Assembly (NCBI GenBank): GCA_021287185.1
Contig: JAJTAZ010000019.1
Location: forward strand, 1-64,000
Reading direction: 5' to 3'
From: Burkholderiales bacterium
GTDB taxonomy: Bacteria > Pseudomonadota > Gammaproteobacteria > Burkholderiales > Burkholderiaceae
DNA: 64,000 bases
Shown in pieces: positions 19,597-28,747 of this stretch; the stretch's first letter is position 1, and every line of letters begins with the position of its first letter. The notes under the pieces were generated by a model. The model was not told where the DNA came from, ran no database searches, and saw nothing but the letters and a program-made list of their open reading frames with translations. The position numbers and the translations under genes are program-made.

Positions 19597-20025
19597 TTAC
19601 AACTTCGGTTCTGATACCAAAACAGACGCAAACAATTTCCGCAAGTTATCGGGAATGCCTTTGGGCTTATTGGTGCGCGTGTCCACACACACCAAAGTCA
19701 AACTGGCAGTACACGCGATTTTTCCATCACATTCCACAGTTTGTTGGCACACCACCGAAGCATTGCCGATTTTTAGTACATTCACCGTCGCCACTGCATC
19801 GTGGTCGATGGTCAAAGGCATCAGCCAATCGGTGTTGGCGTGGCGAATCACAAAACCTGTGTGGGTCTCACGCGCCAAATCCATCGGATTGATGCCTGCC
19901 GCACGAAACCATTCGGTGCGCGCACGCTCAAAATAATCAAAATAATTGGCGTGGTACACAATCCCCATCAAATCAGTATCAGCAAAATACAAGCGTATGG
20001 GGTATTCAAAACGGTGGGTACTCAT
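19597..20025 (-). CDS. Hotdog-fold acyl-CoA thioesterase (YbgC / 4-hydroxybenzoyl-CoA thioesterase family)
   Basis: The 142-residue protein carries the family signature near its N-terminus, YFADTDLMGIVYHANYFDYFE, in which the Asp (Asp16 region, DTDLMGIVYH) is the catalytic residue. It would hydrolyse acyl-CoA or aryl-CoA thioesters in the cytoplasm. It lies between the RNB gene and an alpha/beta hydrolase, not next to tol-pal genes where ybgC often sits, so the exact substrate is open. Confidence 0.88.
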   Translation of the reverse strand: MSTHRFEYPIRLYFADTDLMGIVYHANYFDYFERARTEWFRAAGINPMDLARETHTGFVIRHANTDWLMPLTIDHDAVATVNVLKIGNASVVCQQTVECDGKIACTASLTLVCVDTRTNKPKGIPDNLRKLFASVLVSEPKL

Positions 20026-20096
20026 TATTTAGTTCTTCCTACTTTTTAGTAAATTTAAGCAAATCATTTAATCAAATATCAAATCAATACATGCAC

Positions 20097-21020
20097 TCAC
20101 AGCAAACTTTGAATCAAGTCCGCGACTTTTTCAGGCTGTTGCAAAGGTGCCAAATGCCCCATCCCCTGCAAGGTCAGCAAAGGTAAATCGGGACGCAATT
20201 TTTGCCATTTCTCCCACGACTTGAGCGGTACCCAGCGTTCGCTATCAGATGCTCGAATACAGGTACACGGTACTTGTAATTTTTTAATATATCCCCAAAC
20301 ATTCGGAATGGTGGCAAACACATGCGCCTCCCATGCTTTTGGAAACACAAACGCCATCTGCTCATCGGTGTGCGGTTTTAAACCGTATTGGGCATAATCA
20401 TACATCACCGCTTGCGAAATCCCGTCGAACGCGGATTTAGACGCATGATACTGAACAAAATCATGGTGATCGCGCCAAATATCTCGACGCAATAAAGTCC
20501 TTTTCGCCAACTTAAGGTAACGATAACGCAAAGCCAAAGGCACCGCTTTGAGTACGCGCAACGATGCGCTGGGATACAACACGGGCTCAATTAGGATAAT
20601 TTTTTCAAACAAATCGGGGCGACGGGTCGCTGCGATGAGCGTCATCACCGCACCCAACGAATGTCCAACACCGATGAATTTTTGTGGTGCAGTGTTTGAG
20701 GCAAACACCGAGCCACGCTGATGGTGCAAGCGAATCGCATCCAGCCCTGCAATCAAATCGTCCGCTGCACTGGCCCAATCGAATTTAGGTGCGGGGGTTT
20801 GCGGCGAGTTCGGCCACGTTGCACGGTGGTCAAGCGCGTACACGCTGCGCGTTTGCGCCAAGAACCCCAACATCTGCTGATACGTGCCCGCCGTAAAGCC
20901 ATTGGCATGGGCAAAATGAATCGGCGACAACACACTCTCTGAATTGTCCCAATAATTCAAAGTAGCAAGGTGCTCTCCAACCTTGATGTGTGTTTGCTGC
21001 AGGGCGATGGGCAAAGCCAT
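20097..21020 (-). CDS. Alpha/beta hydrolase
   Basis: The 307-residue protein has the nucleophile elbow GVGHSLGAV (Ser near residue 122) and a C-terminal His in the phrase MGHLAPLQQPEKVADLI, consistent with a Ser-Asp-His triad. An oxyanion-type region FAHANGFTAGTYQQML lies near residue 35. The substrate is unknown. It follows the small two-helix membrane protein gene directly, with no gap, and is probably cotranscribed with it and dgt. Confidence 0.88.
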   Translation of the reverse strand: MALPIALQQTHIKVGEHLATLNYWDNSESVLSPIHFAHANGFTAGTYQQMLGFLAQTRSVYALDHRATWPNSPQTPAPKFDWASAADDLIAGLDAIRLHHQRGSVFASNTAPQKFIGVGHSLGAVMTLIAATRRPDLFEKIILIEPVLYPSASLRVLKAVPLALRYRYLKLAKRTLLRRDIWRDHHDFVQYHASKSAFDGISQAVMYDYAQYGLKPHTDEQMAFVFPKAWEAHVFATIPNVWGYIKKLQVPCTCIRASDSERWVPLKSWEKWQKLRPDLPLLTLQGMGHLAPLQQPEKVADLIQSLL

Positions 21021-21341
21021 TTACCGCCCTTTCCACTTTGAATAAGCGACACGAAGCAGCACCAACGCACCTGTCCAAAAAATCAAACCAATGCCAGCCA
21101 CCATCAAACGTTGTGCCAATGTGATGCTCGCCTTGGTATCGGTCGCCATGACCATCGAAGGCAGACCAATAGACACTAAAATCGCTGCAATCGCCAATAA
21201 CCCCAAAGCCAAGAGTCCACGCTCCAAACGACTGTCTGGAACCAAACGTTGCTCAAAAATGGATTCACTCGCCAATTGTTCTTGGTCGCGCTCGTAGTCC
21301 AATTGTTCCGCGCTTTTGCCTATTTTGTCCAGATGACTCAT
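21021..21341 (-). CDS. Small two-helix membrane protein, function unknown
   Basis: A 106-residue protein with a charged N-terminal 40 residues, rich in Glu, Gln and Asp, and two predicted transmembrane helices (about 41-66 and 77-99), ending in a basic SKWKGR tail. Its start overlaps the dgt stop by 4 bp (ATGA), and the alpha/beta hydrolase begins at the next base after its stop. I do not recognise the family; the tight spacing supports that it is real. Confidence 0.7.
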   Translation of the reverse strand: MSHLDKIGKSAEQLDYERDQEQLASESIFEQRLVPDSRLERGLLALGLLAIAAILVSIGLPSMVMATDTKASITLAQRLMVAGIGLIFWTGALVLLRVAYSKWKGR

Positions 21342-22492
21342 TGCTCCACTCCCATTCCGAAAATTCGACCATGCTCTTTAATGGCATAACGATCGGTCAT
21401 GCCTGCAATGTAATCTGCGATTTTACGCGCTTGCATCTGCGGCTCGATATTTTTTTTGATTTGATAATCGGGTGGCAATAGGCGCGGATCATTCATAAAC
21501 ACCTGAAACAAGTCCTCAATCATCTGCACCGCCTTGCGACTCATGCGCATCACTTGGTATTGGCGATACAAATGCTCATGCAAATATTTCTTTAAATCAA
21601 CCATATTTTGACGCATGGCATCAGAAAAACTCGCCAAATTCGTCGCTGCACGCACCTCATCAATATTGCGCACACCCGAAGTTGCAATGCGTTGGGCAGT
21701 GGTCTCGGTCAAATCCGTCACCATCGCGCTAATGATGCGGCGCACGGTTTCCAACACTTCCCGATGTCCCGTCAGGTTCGGATATTGACCGCGTACTTGG
21801 TCATGCGCATGGGCGAAAATCTCAACCTCGCGCAAGCCCTCAATGCTCAAAATTTTCGAGCGCAAACCATCGTCAATGTCGTGGTTGCTGTAAGCGATGG
21901 CATCGGCAATGTTGGTCAACTGTGCTTCCAAACTGGGTTGAGTGCCATTTAAAAATCGCTCGCCCAGTTCACCCAATTGTTCGGCGTGATTTTTCGAGCA
22001 GTGTTTTAAAATCCCTTCGCGGGTCTCGAAGGTCAGATTCAAGCCATTGAACGCACCATAACGCTCCTCAAGTTCATCAACAATGCGCAAACTCTGCAAG
22101 TTGTGCTCGAAACCACCAAAAGGTTTCATACATTGATTAAGTGCGTCCTGCCCCGCGTGGCCGAACGGCGTGTGCCCCAAATCATGCGACAAGGCAATTG
22201 CTTCGATTAAATCCTCGTTTAAACGCAAATTACGCGCCAGCGTACGGGCGATTTGCGCTACCTCCATGCTGTGTGTCAATCGGGTGCGGAATAAATCGCC
22301 CTCGTGATTGACGAACACTTGCGTTTTATATTCCAAACGACGAAAGGCCGTGGCATGGACGATGCGGTCACGATCGCGTGCGTACGGACTGCGGTTTGGG
22401 TCTTCGGTTTCATCAAAGCGACGACCTTTGCAAGTCGTGCTTTTCGCCGCATAGGGTGCCAGTTGATTCTCAAAACTTTGCCAAGCGTTCAT
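21338..22492 (-). CDS. dgt: Deoxyguanosinetriphosphate triphosphohydrolase-like protein
   Basis: HD-superfamily dNTP triphosphohydrolase, converting dGTP (or other dNTPs) to the nucleoside and triphosphate. The 384-residue protein is the shorter type-2 Dgt form. The metal site is visible as His74 in RLTHSMEV and His103-Asp104 in [11 protein letters not shown]. Other family phrases are [21 protein letters not shown] near 40-59 and [16 protein letters not shown]. It leads a unit with the small membrane protein and hydrolase genes. dNTPases of this family can contribute to phage restriction, but here a housekeeping role is more likely. Confidence 0.93.
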   Translation of the reverse strand: MNAWQSFENQLAPYAAKSTTCKGRRFDETEDPNRSPYARDRDRIVHATAFRRLEYKTQVFVNHEGDLFRTRLTHSMEVAQIARTLARNLRLNEDLIEAIALSHDLGHTPFGHAGQDALNQCMKPFGGFEHNLQSLRIVDELEERYGAFNGLNLTFETREGILKHCSKNHAEQLGELGERFLNGTQPSLEAQLTNIADAIAYSNHDIDDGLRSKILSIEGLREVEIFAHAHDQVRGQYPNLTGHREVLETVRRIISAMVTDLTETTAQRIATSGVRNIDEVRAATNLASFSDAMRQNMVDLKKYLHEHLYRQYQVMRMSRKAVQMIEDLFQVFMNDPRLLPPDYQIKKNIEPQMQARKIADYIAGMTDRYAIKEHGRIFGMGVEQ

Positions 22493-22539
22493 GGGGTTCC
22501 TTATGAACTCGTGTTGTCATATTGAAGGGCGATTTCGAT

Positions 22540-24828
22540 TTATAAACGCGCCACTTGAGTCACGCCTTTAATTTGCGCCAAACTGGCGCGCGCTTTTTCG
22601 AGTTGTGTGGTCGATTCAACCTCTAAATTAAACACATATTCGCACGAAGTGTCGCTCTGCGTTTGGGTATTTTTTTGCTTGCGCAATCCTGCAATGAAGA
22701 TTTTTTCGCGCGCCAAGGTTTCGGTAATTTGACGCATCATATCGACAGACTCTTGCGCTGTGATGACCAAATCCACTTCATAACGCATCCCCGATGTGCT
22801 GGCCCACGTACACGCGAGTTCACGCTCAGGGTGCTGGGTTTTCATGTGAATAAAGTTGTCACAATTGACCCGATGAATCGAGATGCCTTTACCACGCGTG
22901 ACAAATCCCGATATGTCATCGGGCGGCGCAGGTTTACAGCACTGTGCCAATTGCGTCATCAAGTCGTCCAAACCCACGACCAACACACCACTTTTGCTGG
23001 CCGCTTCTTTCTGCGCCGGTGTGCGCACGAAATGCTGTTCATCAATCACCGCCTTTTGCACCAAGGCTTTTTGGGTCATGTTTTTATTGGTGTCGTTCGC
23101 ACCATTAAAATGCACGTCCAAATCGCGCCCTGTCAACACTTCACGCGCAAAGGCAATGTACAAATCATCGGTTTTTTCAAAGCCCAAAGCATGGGCCACT
23201 TCATCGTGCTTGGCTGCGGTTTTTGAAAGACGTTGCAACTCTTTCTCAAACAACGCACGCCCTGTACTGATGTTGGTTTGCGTGTCTTGCGCGTTGAACC
23301 ACGCACGAATTTTGCTTTTGGTTCGGCTGCTCGCAGTGAATTCATCACGCAACCAATCGCGCGAAGGTCCTCCTTGCTTGGCAACGGTAATCTGAACCGT
23401 TTGCCCTGTTTGCAAAGGCGTGTTCAACGGCACGATGTGGTCATTGACCTTCGCACCACGGCAACGATGCCCAACATTGGTATGTACATAATATGCAAAG
23501 TCAATCGGCGTTGCGCCTTGCGGTAGTTCAATCACCTTGGCATCGGGAGTGAGCACGTAGATACTGGGGTCTTGCAACTTGACCGAGGTCGCTTCGCCCA
23601 ACTGTTTGCTGTTTTGCAGTTTGGCTTGAGCCGATAAATTGTGTGTCAAATCCGACTGCCAACTGATGAGTTGACGCACCCACGCAATTTGCGCGTCGTA
23701 ATCTTTTTGCTCGCTTTTACCTGAAGCGTTGTTGAACTTACCTTCTTTGTAACGCCAGTGCGCCGCCACACCATACTCAGCAAACTGGTGCATTTCTTCG
23801 GTGCGAATTTGCACTTCCATCGGACGACCATCGTCACCAACTACGACGGTATGTAAAGACTGATACCCATTGGGTTTTGGGCGAGCGATGTAATCATCAA
23901 ACTCTTTGGGAATCGGCTGCCATAGATGGTGCATCACGCCAAGTACACCGTAGCAGTCTTTTAAATCCTTCACAATGATGCGAAACGCACGAATGTCGTA
24001 CAAATCCGCGAACTGCAAGGATTTTCCGCGCATTTTGTTATAAATGCTGTAAATGTGTTTGGGGCGACCACTGATATTGGCTTGGATGTTTTGCTTTTTC
24101 AATTCCGTTTGCAAACGAGCAATGGAATTGGCGACAAATGCCTCGCGCTCCGTGCGTTTTTCATCCAGCCACTGTGCGATTTCGCGATAGGTTTGTGGAT
24201 GGGCAAAGCGAAAACCCAAGTCCTCCAGTTCCCACTTGATTTGCCACACCCCCAAACGATTCGCCAACGGCGCGTACAACTGCAAAGACTCCTCTGCCAC
24301 CGCAACGGGACACTCAGTTTTACTCGCTGCGTAGTAGCGCAAGGTCTGCAAACGCGATGCCAAACGCAAAATCACCACGCGAATGTCTTGCGCCATGGCG
24401 AGCAACATTTTGCGCGAACGCTCGATTTGCTCAGCAATATTTTGTGCGGCGTACATGCGATCGGATTTTTTACTGTCCTCGACATTGCGCGTTTTTTGCT
24501 CGTTGGTGTGGTGCCAAGTTTTCGCCCCCATTTCCATGATGGTGTGCAGATTGTGCAAACGCTCAGTTTGCTCAATCCCCCAGTCGGCGGTCAGGGCTTC
24601 GCATGTGGTGCGATTATCAGGATTGATGAGAAAATAGCCGAACAGATACGCCGTGATGTGCAGTTCATCGGCCACATCCAAACGACTCAAAATTTCACGG
24701 ATGCCTTGCGCATGTGCCAACATCGGCTCACCCGTGCGCAAGGTTTGCCCCACATAATGCTGCTCAGCCCAAAGACGGGCTTGATCAAGGGTATGTAGTT
24801 TGGGCGGGGGCGTAGCGGAACGACTCAT
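22540..24828 (-). CDS. relA: GTP pyrophosphokinase RelA (synthetase-only type)
   Basis: Makes (p)ppGpp from ATP and GTP/GDP on starved ribosomes. The 762-residue protein (from 24828; an in-frame ATG at 24855 is possible) has a degenerate HD domain: where SpoT-like proteins have an HD metal pair, the segment reads LHITAYLFGYFLINPDN. The synthetase domain is intact, with YDIRAFRII, EFDDYIARPKPNGYQSLH and the EVQIRTEEMHQFAEYGVAAH region. A TGS domain (around VIELPQGATPIDFAYYVHT), a zinc-finger-like region with CCKPAPPDD and a C-terminal ACT domain follow. This is the RelA architecture, without hydrolase activity. dgt lies downstream. Confidence 0.94.
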   Translation of the reverse strand: MSRSATPPPKLHTLDQARLWAEQHYVGQTLRTGEPMLAHAQGIREILSRLDVADELHITAYLFGYFLINPDNRTTCEALTADWGIEQTERLHNLHTIMEMGAKTWHHTNEQKTRNVEDSKKSDRMYAAQNIAEQIERSRKMLLAMAQDIRVVILRLASRLQTLRYYAASKTECPVAVAEESLQLYAPLANRLGVWQIKWELEDLGFRFAHPQTYREIAQWLDEKRTEREAFVANSIARLQTELKKQNIQANISGRPKHIYSIYNKMRGKSLQFADLYDIRAFRIIVKDLKDCYGVLGVMHHLWQPIPKEFDDYIARPKPNGYQSLHTVVVGDDGRPMEVQIRTEEMHQFAEYGVAAHWRYKEGKFNNASGKSEQKDYDAQIAWVRQLISWQSDLTHNLSAQAKLQNSKQLGEATSVKLQDPSIYVLTPDAKVIELPQGATPIDFAYYVHTNVGHRCRGAKVNDHIVPLNTPLQTGQTVQITVAKQGGPSRDWLRDEFTASSRTKSKIRAWFNAQDTQTNISTGRALFEKELQRLSKTAAKHDEVAHALGFEKTDDLYIAFAREVLTGRDLDVHFNGANDTNKNMTQKALVQKAVIDEQHFVRTPAQKEAASKSGVLVVGLDDLMTQLAQCCKPAPPDDISGFVTRGKGISIHRVNCDNFIHMKTQHPERELACTWASTSGMRYEVDLVITAQESVDMMRQITETLAREKIFIAGLRKQKNTQTQSDTSCEYVFNLEVESTTQLEKARASLAQIKGVTQVARL

Positions 24829-24910
24829 GACAAAACATCTTTTTTGTAAAGGCATATCGTACCATACTGAATACACCTTTGAGAAATTCCAAGTTTGGAT
24901 AAACAATTTA

Positions 24911-24938
24911 AAACCCTTGATAAAGATATCAAGGGTTT
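24911..24938 (-). terminator. Terminator downstream of the ferric-reductase-like gene
   Basis: AAACCCTTGAT and ATCAAGGGTTT form an 11-bp stem with a six-base loop, about 40 bp after the minus-strand stop codon at 24980 and before relA. Confidence 0.7.
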
Positions 24939-24979
24939 TTCAAATATTGCGCAATAGTGATTCGAACCTTTCAACACGT

Positions 24980-25690
24980 TCAGACACTGGCTTTCATCAA
25001 TAAAATTCGGTACAAGGTCAAAAACAGAATTGATGCATTGGTAAAGGCATACACACTGAGCATAAAGGTGGTTTGCGAATCAGAACCAGCCAGCATCCCA
25101 TGTACTGTCACCCACATATAAGCGACAAACGTACCGAAATGCAACCAGCGCCACACACCATAACTGATGCGCTGACGCACATAAAAACTCAGTAAAATCA
25201 AAGCAAAAGCATAAAACCCCAGTTGTCCCAAACCCACCCAAATGGATTGCGCGCCCTCTTTACCAAAGCTCATTAAAAACGGTGTGAGTATTTGAACGAT
25301 GTCGGTTTTAATAAACGCGTCGCCCAGCAATATCAACGCATGAAACCCCGCAAACAGCAAGCCCAAAATACTGGTGAATTCGTGCATGGCCATAAAGGTC
25401 GGACCATTTGACCACAGACGTGTGGTCTTTGTGGACATCAACAGTCCCATCATCATCGATGCCCAAAACAGCACATAAGCCGTCACACCCGAAGCACGGG
25501 ATAAAAACCAGTAGCCTTTGGCTTCTTCGCCCACCAAGGTCTGTGCAAAAATACCTGAAAACACTGGCAAAACCACCAACCCACTCAGCGCGCCGATAGC
25601 AAGCGCCACGATGAGTGCCAAGCCTGTGCCCCATGTCATGGCACTTTGTCTCGCTTCGATGGCGTTGCCTGATATTTGTGTCGTTGTCAT
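24980..25690 (-). CDS. Ferric-reductase-like transmembrane protein
   Basis: Integral membrane haem protein of 236 residues from the ATG at 25690 (AAAGGA 6 nt upstream). About six transmembrane helices are seen. Two His pairs, His103/His117 (MHEFTSILG... FHAL) and His184/His197 (WLHFGTF... VTVHGML), have the 13-14 residue spacing of bis-haem ferric reductase and MsrQ-type domains. It therefore probably passes electrons across the inner membrane. There is no flavin/NAD domain. It overlaps closely with apbE, and with the PepSY and small membrane genes makes a four-gene electron-transfer cluster next to a PmrAB-like system. Confidence 0.85.
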   Translation of the reverse strand: MTTTQISGNAIEARQSAMTWGTGLALIVALAIGALSGLVVLPVFSGIFAQTLVGEEAKGYWFLSRASGVTAYVLFWASMMMGLLMSTKTTRLWSNGPTFMAMHEFTSILGLLFAGFHALILLGDAFIKTDIVQILTPFLMSFGKEGAQSIWVGLGQLGFYAFALILLSFYVRQRISYGVWRWLHFGTFVAYMWVTVHGMLAGSDSQTTFMLSVYAFTNASILFLTLYRILLMKASV

Positions 25691-25703
25691 ATCCATTCCT
25701 TTG

Positions 25704-26687
25704 TCATTGATTGTCATTGCATTGTGCGGCATTAGGAGATTGCCATATGGATTGTTTGAACAGTGCATTCATCTGCACTTCGCCATTATCCAAAACCACA
25801 CATGCACCATAATCTTCTTGTGCATCCACCCATTTCATGCCTGCTTGCGCGCCCAAAATCAACAGCATCTTGCTCGCCAATTCAGCCTGCTGTGCGGTCG
25901 GTGCAATCACACTCGCACTGAGCACATCGGTCTGAGCACTACTCCCTGTACGCGGGTCAATAATGTGGTGACGCACCACACCATCCTGAGACCACTGACG
26001 ATAATCGCGTCCTGAGGTCGCCACGCCAGAACGTTTGACCATCACCTGAGCCAAATCGTGTTCAGCATCCATTGGATTGGCAATGCCAATCGGCCATGCA
26101 CCACCATCAGCCATTGCACCGCTGATGGCGATGTCACCACCAGCATCCATCAAAACAGGTGCAAATTGCGCCAAACGTTGCACCACTTCATCGGCACACC
26201 AACCTTTGACAAAACCGCCCAAATCCAAATGGATGCCACTGGGCAAAAATACCGCGCGGGCTTGTGCATCAAACTCAATTCCTGCCCAAGCATCCAAAGC
26301 ACTGACGCCACTAACGCTACTCACCACACGCGCGGGCTTTGCCCGTTGATTCATTTGCTCAAAACTTTGGTCGTACCCCACATTCATCAAAGCGTCTAAA
26401 ATCGTGGGTGTGACCAAACCATTGTGTGCACGCGCCACTTGAACCGATTGATGTACCACAGTCCATAAATTTTCTGAGGCAATGAACCACCGCCCCCCAC
26501 TGGCGTTGAGTTGGCTCAATTCGCTGTCGTTGCGAAATCGACTAAAGGTCTGTTCCCAGCCCTCAAACCATACGGGGACTTGTTGCAACAACGCATCAAA
26601 TGCTGTGCTGTCGGTATCCATGACCACCGACATGTCACAATTCATAGCACGAAAATCAATGTGTCGCATGGGGTCGCCATCTGCCAT
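25704..26687 (-). CDS. apbE: FAD:protein FMN transferase
   Basis: ApbE covalently attaches FMN from FAD to Thr of target flavoproteins in the periplasm. The 327-residue protein has the FSRFRNDSELSQLNAS region near 50, the LDLGGFVKGWCADEVV motif near 172, the MDAGGDIAISG motif near 200, and the metal-binding HHIIDPRTGSSA near 255-267. No signal peptide is obvious at the 26687 start, and an ATG at 26669 is an alternative, so its location is uncertain. It lies between the ferric-reductase-like gene and a small membrane protein gene. Confidence 0.9.
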   Translation of the reverse strand: MADGDPMRHIDFRAMNCDMSVVMDTDSTAFDALLQQVPVWFEGWEQTFSRFRNDSELSQLNASGGRWFIASENLWTVVHQSVQVARAHNGLVTPTILDALMNVGYDQSFEQMNQRAKPARVVSSVSGVSALDAWAGIEFDAQARAVFLPSGIHLDLGGFVKGWCADEVVQRLAQFAPVLMDAGGDIAISGAMADGGAWPIGIANPMDAEHDLAQVMVKRSGVATSGRDYRQWSQDGVVRHHIIDPRTGSSAQTDVLSASVIAPTAQQAELASKMLLILGAQAGMKWVDAQEDYGACVVLDNGEVQMNALFKQSIWQSPNAAQCNDNQ

Positions 26688-26692
26688 CTGAA

Positions 26693-27187
26693 TTAACGAG
26701 ACGAGCGCGAGCGACGCACGGGGCGTGGTTGCACTTGCACTTCTCGCAATACGGGTGCAGAAGACAGCACTTGTGCAGGCACATCGTTGCGCGCAATTAA
26801 CACAGGTGCGGCGGGCGCACGGGGTACTGCTCGCGGTGCAACAGGCGAGACCTTGGTTTTGGGCGCAAGATTGACTTTGGGTGCCACACCAACGGTTGCC
26901 ACATTGCCCGCAGCGCGTGGTGCGTTGACGTCGTTTGGTTGATAGGTCTCGTTCAACGTAAGCATGTTGGATTGAGCATCTTCGAGTTGCTTGGCTTGGG
27001 TGTCACGAATATGATTGACTGCCAATGCGCCCCAACCCCCCATCGTGCCCATCAAAGATAAACTGATGATGAGTGCCTTGATGCCAAAGTGACCTTGCCC
27101 CTGAACCTTGGCAGCAGGTTTACGTGCCGCTGTCACTGATTTGCTCATAACGACGGTTTCGTTGGGTGAATTTGTGTGTGTGTTCAT
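26693..27187 (-). CDS. Small single-pass membrane protein of the PepSY/ApbE cluster
   Basis: A 164-residue protein (or 151 from a second ATG at 27148). It has a short basic N-terminus, one transmembrane helix near residues 34-58 (ending WGALAVNHIRD), and a long periplasmic tail rich in Pro, Ala, Val and Arg that ends in the basic RRSRSSR. I do not recognise a family. Position between the PepSY and apbE genes, all on the same strand with short gaps, suggests it works with them, perhaps as a scaffold. It has no CxxCH or FMN-attachment motif. Confidence 0.65.
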   Translation of the reverse strand: MNTHTNSPNETVVMSKSVTAARKPAAKVQGQGHFGIKALIISLSLMGTMGGWGALAVNHIRDTQAKQLEDAQSNMLTLNETYQPNDVNAPRAAGNVATVGVAPKVNLAPKTKVSPVAPRAVPRAPAAPVLIARNDVPAQVLSSAPVLREVQVQPRPVRRSRSSR

Positions 27188-27235
27188 TGTGTGACCTCTT
27201 GAGTAATGTCTGTACGTTGAATCATGATGTGAAAT

Positions 27236-27868
27236 TTATCCGCGACGGTCTTCATCATCGTCATCTTCCTCATCGTGGTGTTTGCGTTTTTTACCACGGT
27301 GCTCGTTCTCTTCATCATCGTCTTCACGATAACCACGTGGCTGCGACTCCGCTACCGCACCATTGTCCAAAACTGCACCTGTGGCAGCATCGATATACAC
27401 ATTACCTTGGGAACTAACGACTTCGTACGCTACCTTGCCACTGTAACGCACCAATTCTGGCGTACCAAACTGTGCATTTGGCGCGGCGCGTTGTGCAATG
27501 CTACGCGCTTGTTCGGTCGAAATCGCAAGACCATTGTCTCGCGCAGAGGTTTGCACCCACTGAGCGCTTTTCCCCGCCACAGGTGTATTGGCCGCGACTA
27601 CAACTGGATTGGGGCTGTTTCCATTGACAGCGGCATTGGGCTGACGCTCTGTCGCATTAGTAGCAACTGGATTTTCCGAGTTTGGATTGACCAATAAGGA
27701 TGTTTGCATTTGTGCCTCTGATTTGATGCCTAAGGCGCGATACACTTTATCCGACAGTTTTGCCACGCCCGAAGTGGATTGATCAAGTACACTGGTGAAC
27801 ACACCGCCCATCACCACCAATACAAAAGCAGTCAACACACCTGCTATAATCAATAATCTTTTGTTCAT
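27236..27868 (-). CDS. PepSY-domain membrane-anchored protein with acidic/His tail
   Basis: The 210-residue protein has an N-terminal hydrophobic anchor (residues 5-25), a Asn/Pro-rich spacer, and one PepSY domain (about 112-168, with ISTEQARSIAQRA and YIDAATGAVLDNG). Residues 181-208 are an extreme charged tail, REDDDEENEH then GKKRKHH and DEEDDDDEDRR, which looks able to bind cations. PepSY domains occur in periplasmic inhibitors and in flavin-linked reductases. Its promoter region has a PmrA-like box (27948-27964), so the neighbouring two-component system probably controls this cluster. Confidence 0.8.
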   Translation of the reverse strand: MNKRLLIIAGVLTAFVLVVMGGVFTSVLDQSTSGVAKLSDKVYRALGIKSEAQMQTSLLVNPNSENPVATNATERQPNAAVNGNSPNPVVVAANTPVAGKSAQWVQTSARDNGLAISTEQARSIAQRAAPNAQFGTPELVRYSGKVAYEVVSSQGNVYIDAATGAVLDNGAVAESQPRGYREDDDEENEHRGKKRKHHDEEDDDDEDRRG

Positions 27869-27931
27869 TTCATTCTCCTGACTTACCTTGTTTACGAGAT
27901 GCGAATGTCAAAAACGTTTCGCGATGGTTGA

Positions 27932-27964
27932 ATCATACTCAGGCGAGATTAAGTAAGTGTTAAG
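27932..27964 (-). promoter_or_regulatory. PmrA-like box and -10 element facing the PepSY cluster
   Basis: Read on the minus strand, CTTAAC-ACTTA-CTTAAT (27964-27948) is a direct repeat with 5-bp spacing, like the PmrA/BasR box. Exactly 10 bp further on the minus strand lies TATGAT (27937-27932) as a -10 element, so the box replaces the -35 region, as in promoters activated by this class of regulator. Confidence 0.65.
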
Positions 27965-28009
27965 TGATGATTTAATTTTATTTTTTATAAAATTTTTTGC
28001 TTTCATATC

Positions 28010-28042
28010 CTTAATACTCCCTTAATCCACCCGCGCTATCAT
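28010..28042 (+). promoter_or_regulatory. PmrA-like box and -10 element of the two-component operon
   Basis: CTTAAT-ACTCC-CTTAAT (28010-28026) matches the PmrA box consensus exactly in both half sites and spacing. TATCAT (28037-28042) follows after exactly 10 bp. The geometry mirrors that of the divergent promoter and indicates autoregulation. Confidence 0.7.
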
Positions 28043-28093
28043 GCGTCTTCGCGCGCGCAAGCCATTTTTTACGAGGGTGTAGGGGTATCTGTT

Positions 28094-28747
28094 ATGCGAT
28101 TACTTTTGGTAGAAGACAATCAGCCTTTGGCAGAGGCCATTTGCTTGGGCTTAAAAGGTTTGGGGCACACGGTCGATGCCGTCAACACCGCCGAGCATGG
28201 TTTGCTGTCGATTGAAACCGAATCCTTCGATGCGGTGTTGTTGGACATCAATTTACCTAAAATGTCGGGTTTAGATTTGCTCAAAAAAATTCGTGAACAA
28301 CACATCGACACCGCCGTGATTATGCTCACGGCACGCGACACCACTGCTGATAAAATCACAGGCTTGGATTTGGGTGCAGACGATTATTTGGTCAAACCGT
28401 TTGAACTGGATGAATTGGATGCACGCTTGCGTGCGGTGACCCGCCGCTTATCGGGCAGTGAAATTAATGTACTGACTCGAGGCAATATTCGCATGGACAT
28501 TCAAGGCCACGTGGTGACTTTTAATGATGAAATCATCAACCTATCGCGCAAAGAGTTCAATGTGTTGCAAATTTTATTGGAAGCCAATGGTCGCGTGGTC
28601 ACCACCACCGCATTAGAATCTAAACTGTATTCTTGGGATGAAGAAATTTCGAGCAACAGCATACAGGTTCATATTTCCAATTTGCGCAAAAAGTTGGGCA
28701 AAGAAACCATTAAAACCTTAATTGGCATCGGTTATGTCATCGAATAA
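28094..28747 (+). CDS. OmpR-family response regulator, PmrA/QseB-like
   Basis: Transcription regulator of 217 residues with a receiver domain (1-115: acidic pair Glu7-Asp8, phospho-acceptor Asp51 in LLDINLPKMSG, Thr79 region MLTARD and Lys in VKPFELDEL) and a winged-helix DNA-binding domain (about 125-217, ending LRKKLGKETIKTLIGIGYVIE in two parts). The sequence and the CTTAAT-N5-CTTAAT boxes upstream place it with PmrA/BasR/QseB. The downstream kinase gene overlaps its end. Its targets in view are its own operon and the divergent PepSY/ApbE/ferric-reductase cluster. Confidence 0.92.
   Translation: MRLLLVEDNQPLAEAICLGLKGLGHTVDAVNTAEHGLLSIETESFDAVLLDINLPKMSGLDLLKKIREQHIDTAVIMLTARDTTADKITGLDLGADDYLVKPFELDELDARLRAVTRRLSGSEINVLTRGNIRMDIQGHVVTFNDEIINLSRKEFNVLQILLEANGRVVTTTALESKLYSWDEEISSNSIQVHISNLRKKLGKETIKTLIGIGYVIE

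Noticed and set aside
24955-25030. Possible tRNA on the minus strand, because GGTTCGAATC resembles a T-loop
   Set aside because: No matching acceptor, D or anticodon arms, and the region overlaps the 3' end of the ferric-reductase-like gene.
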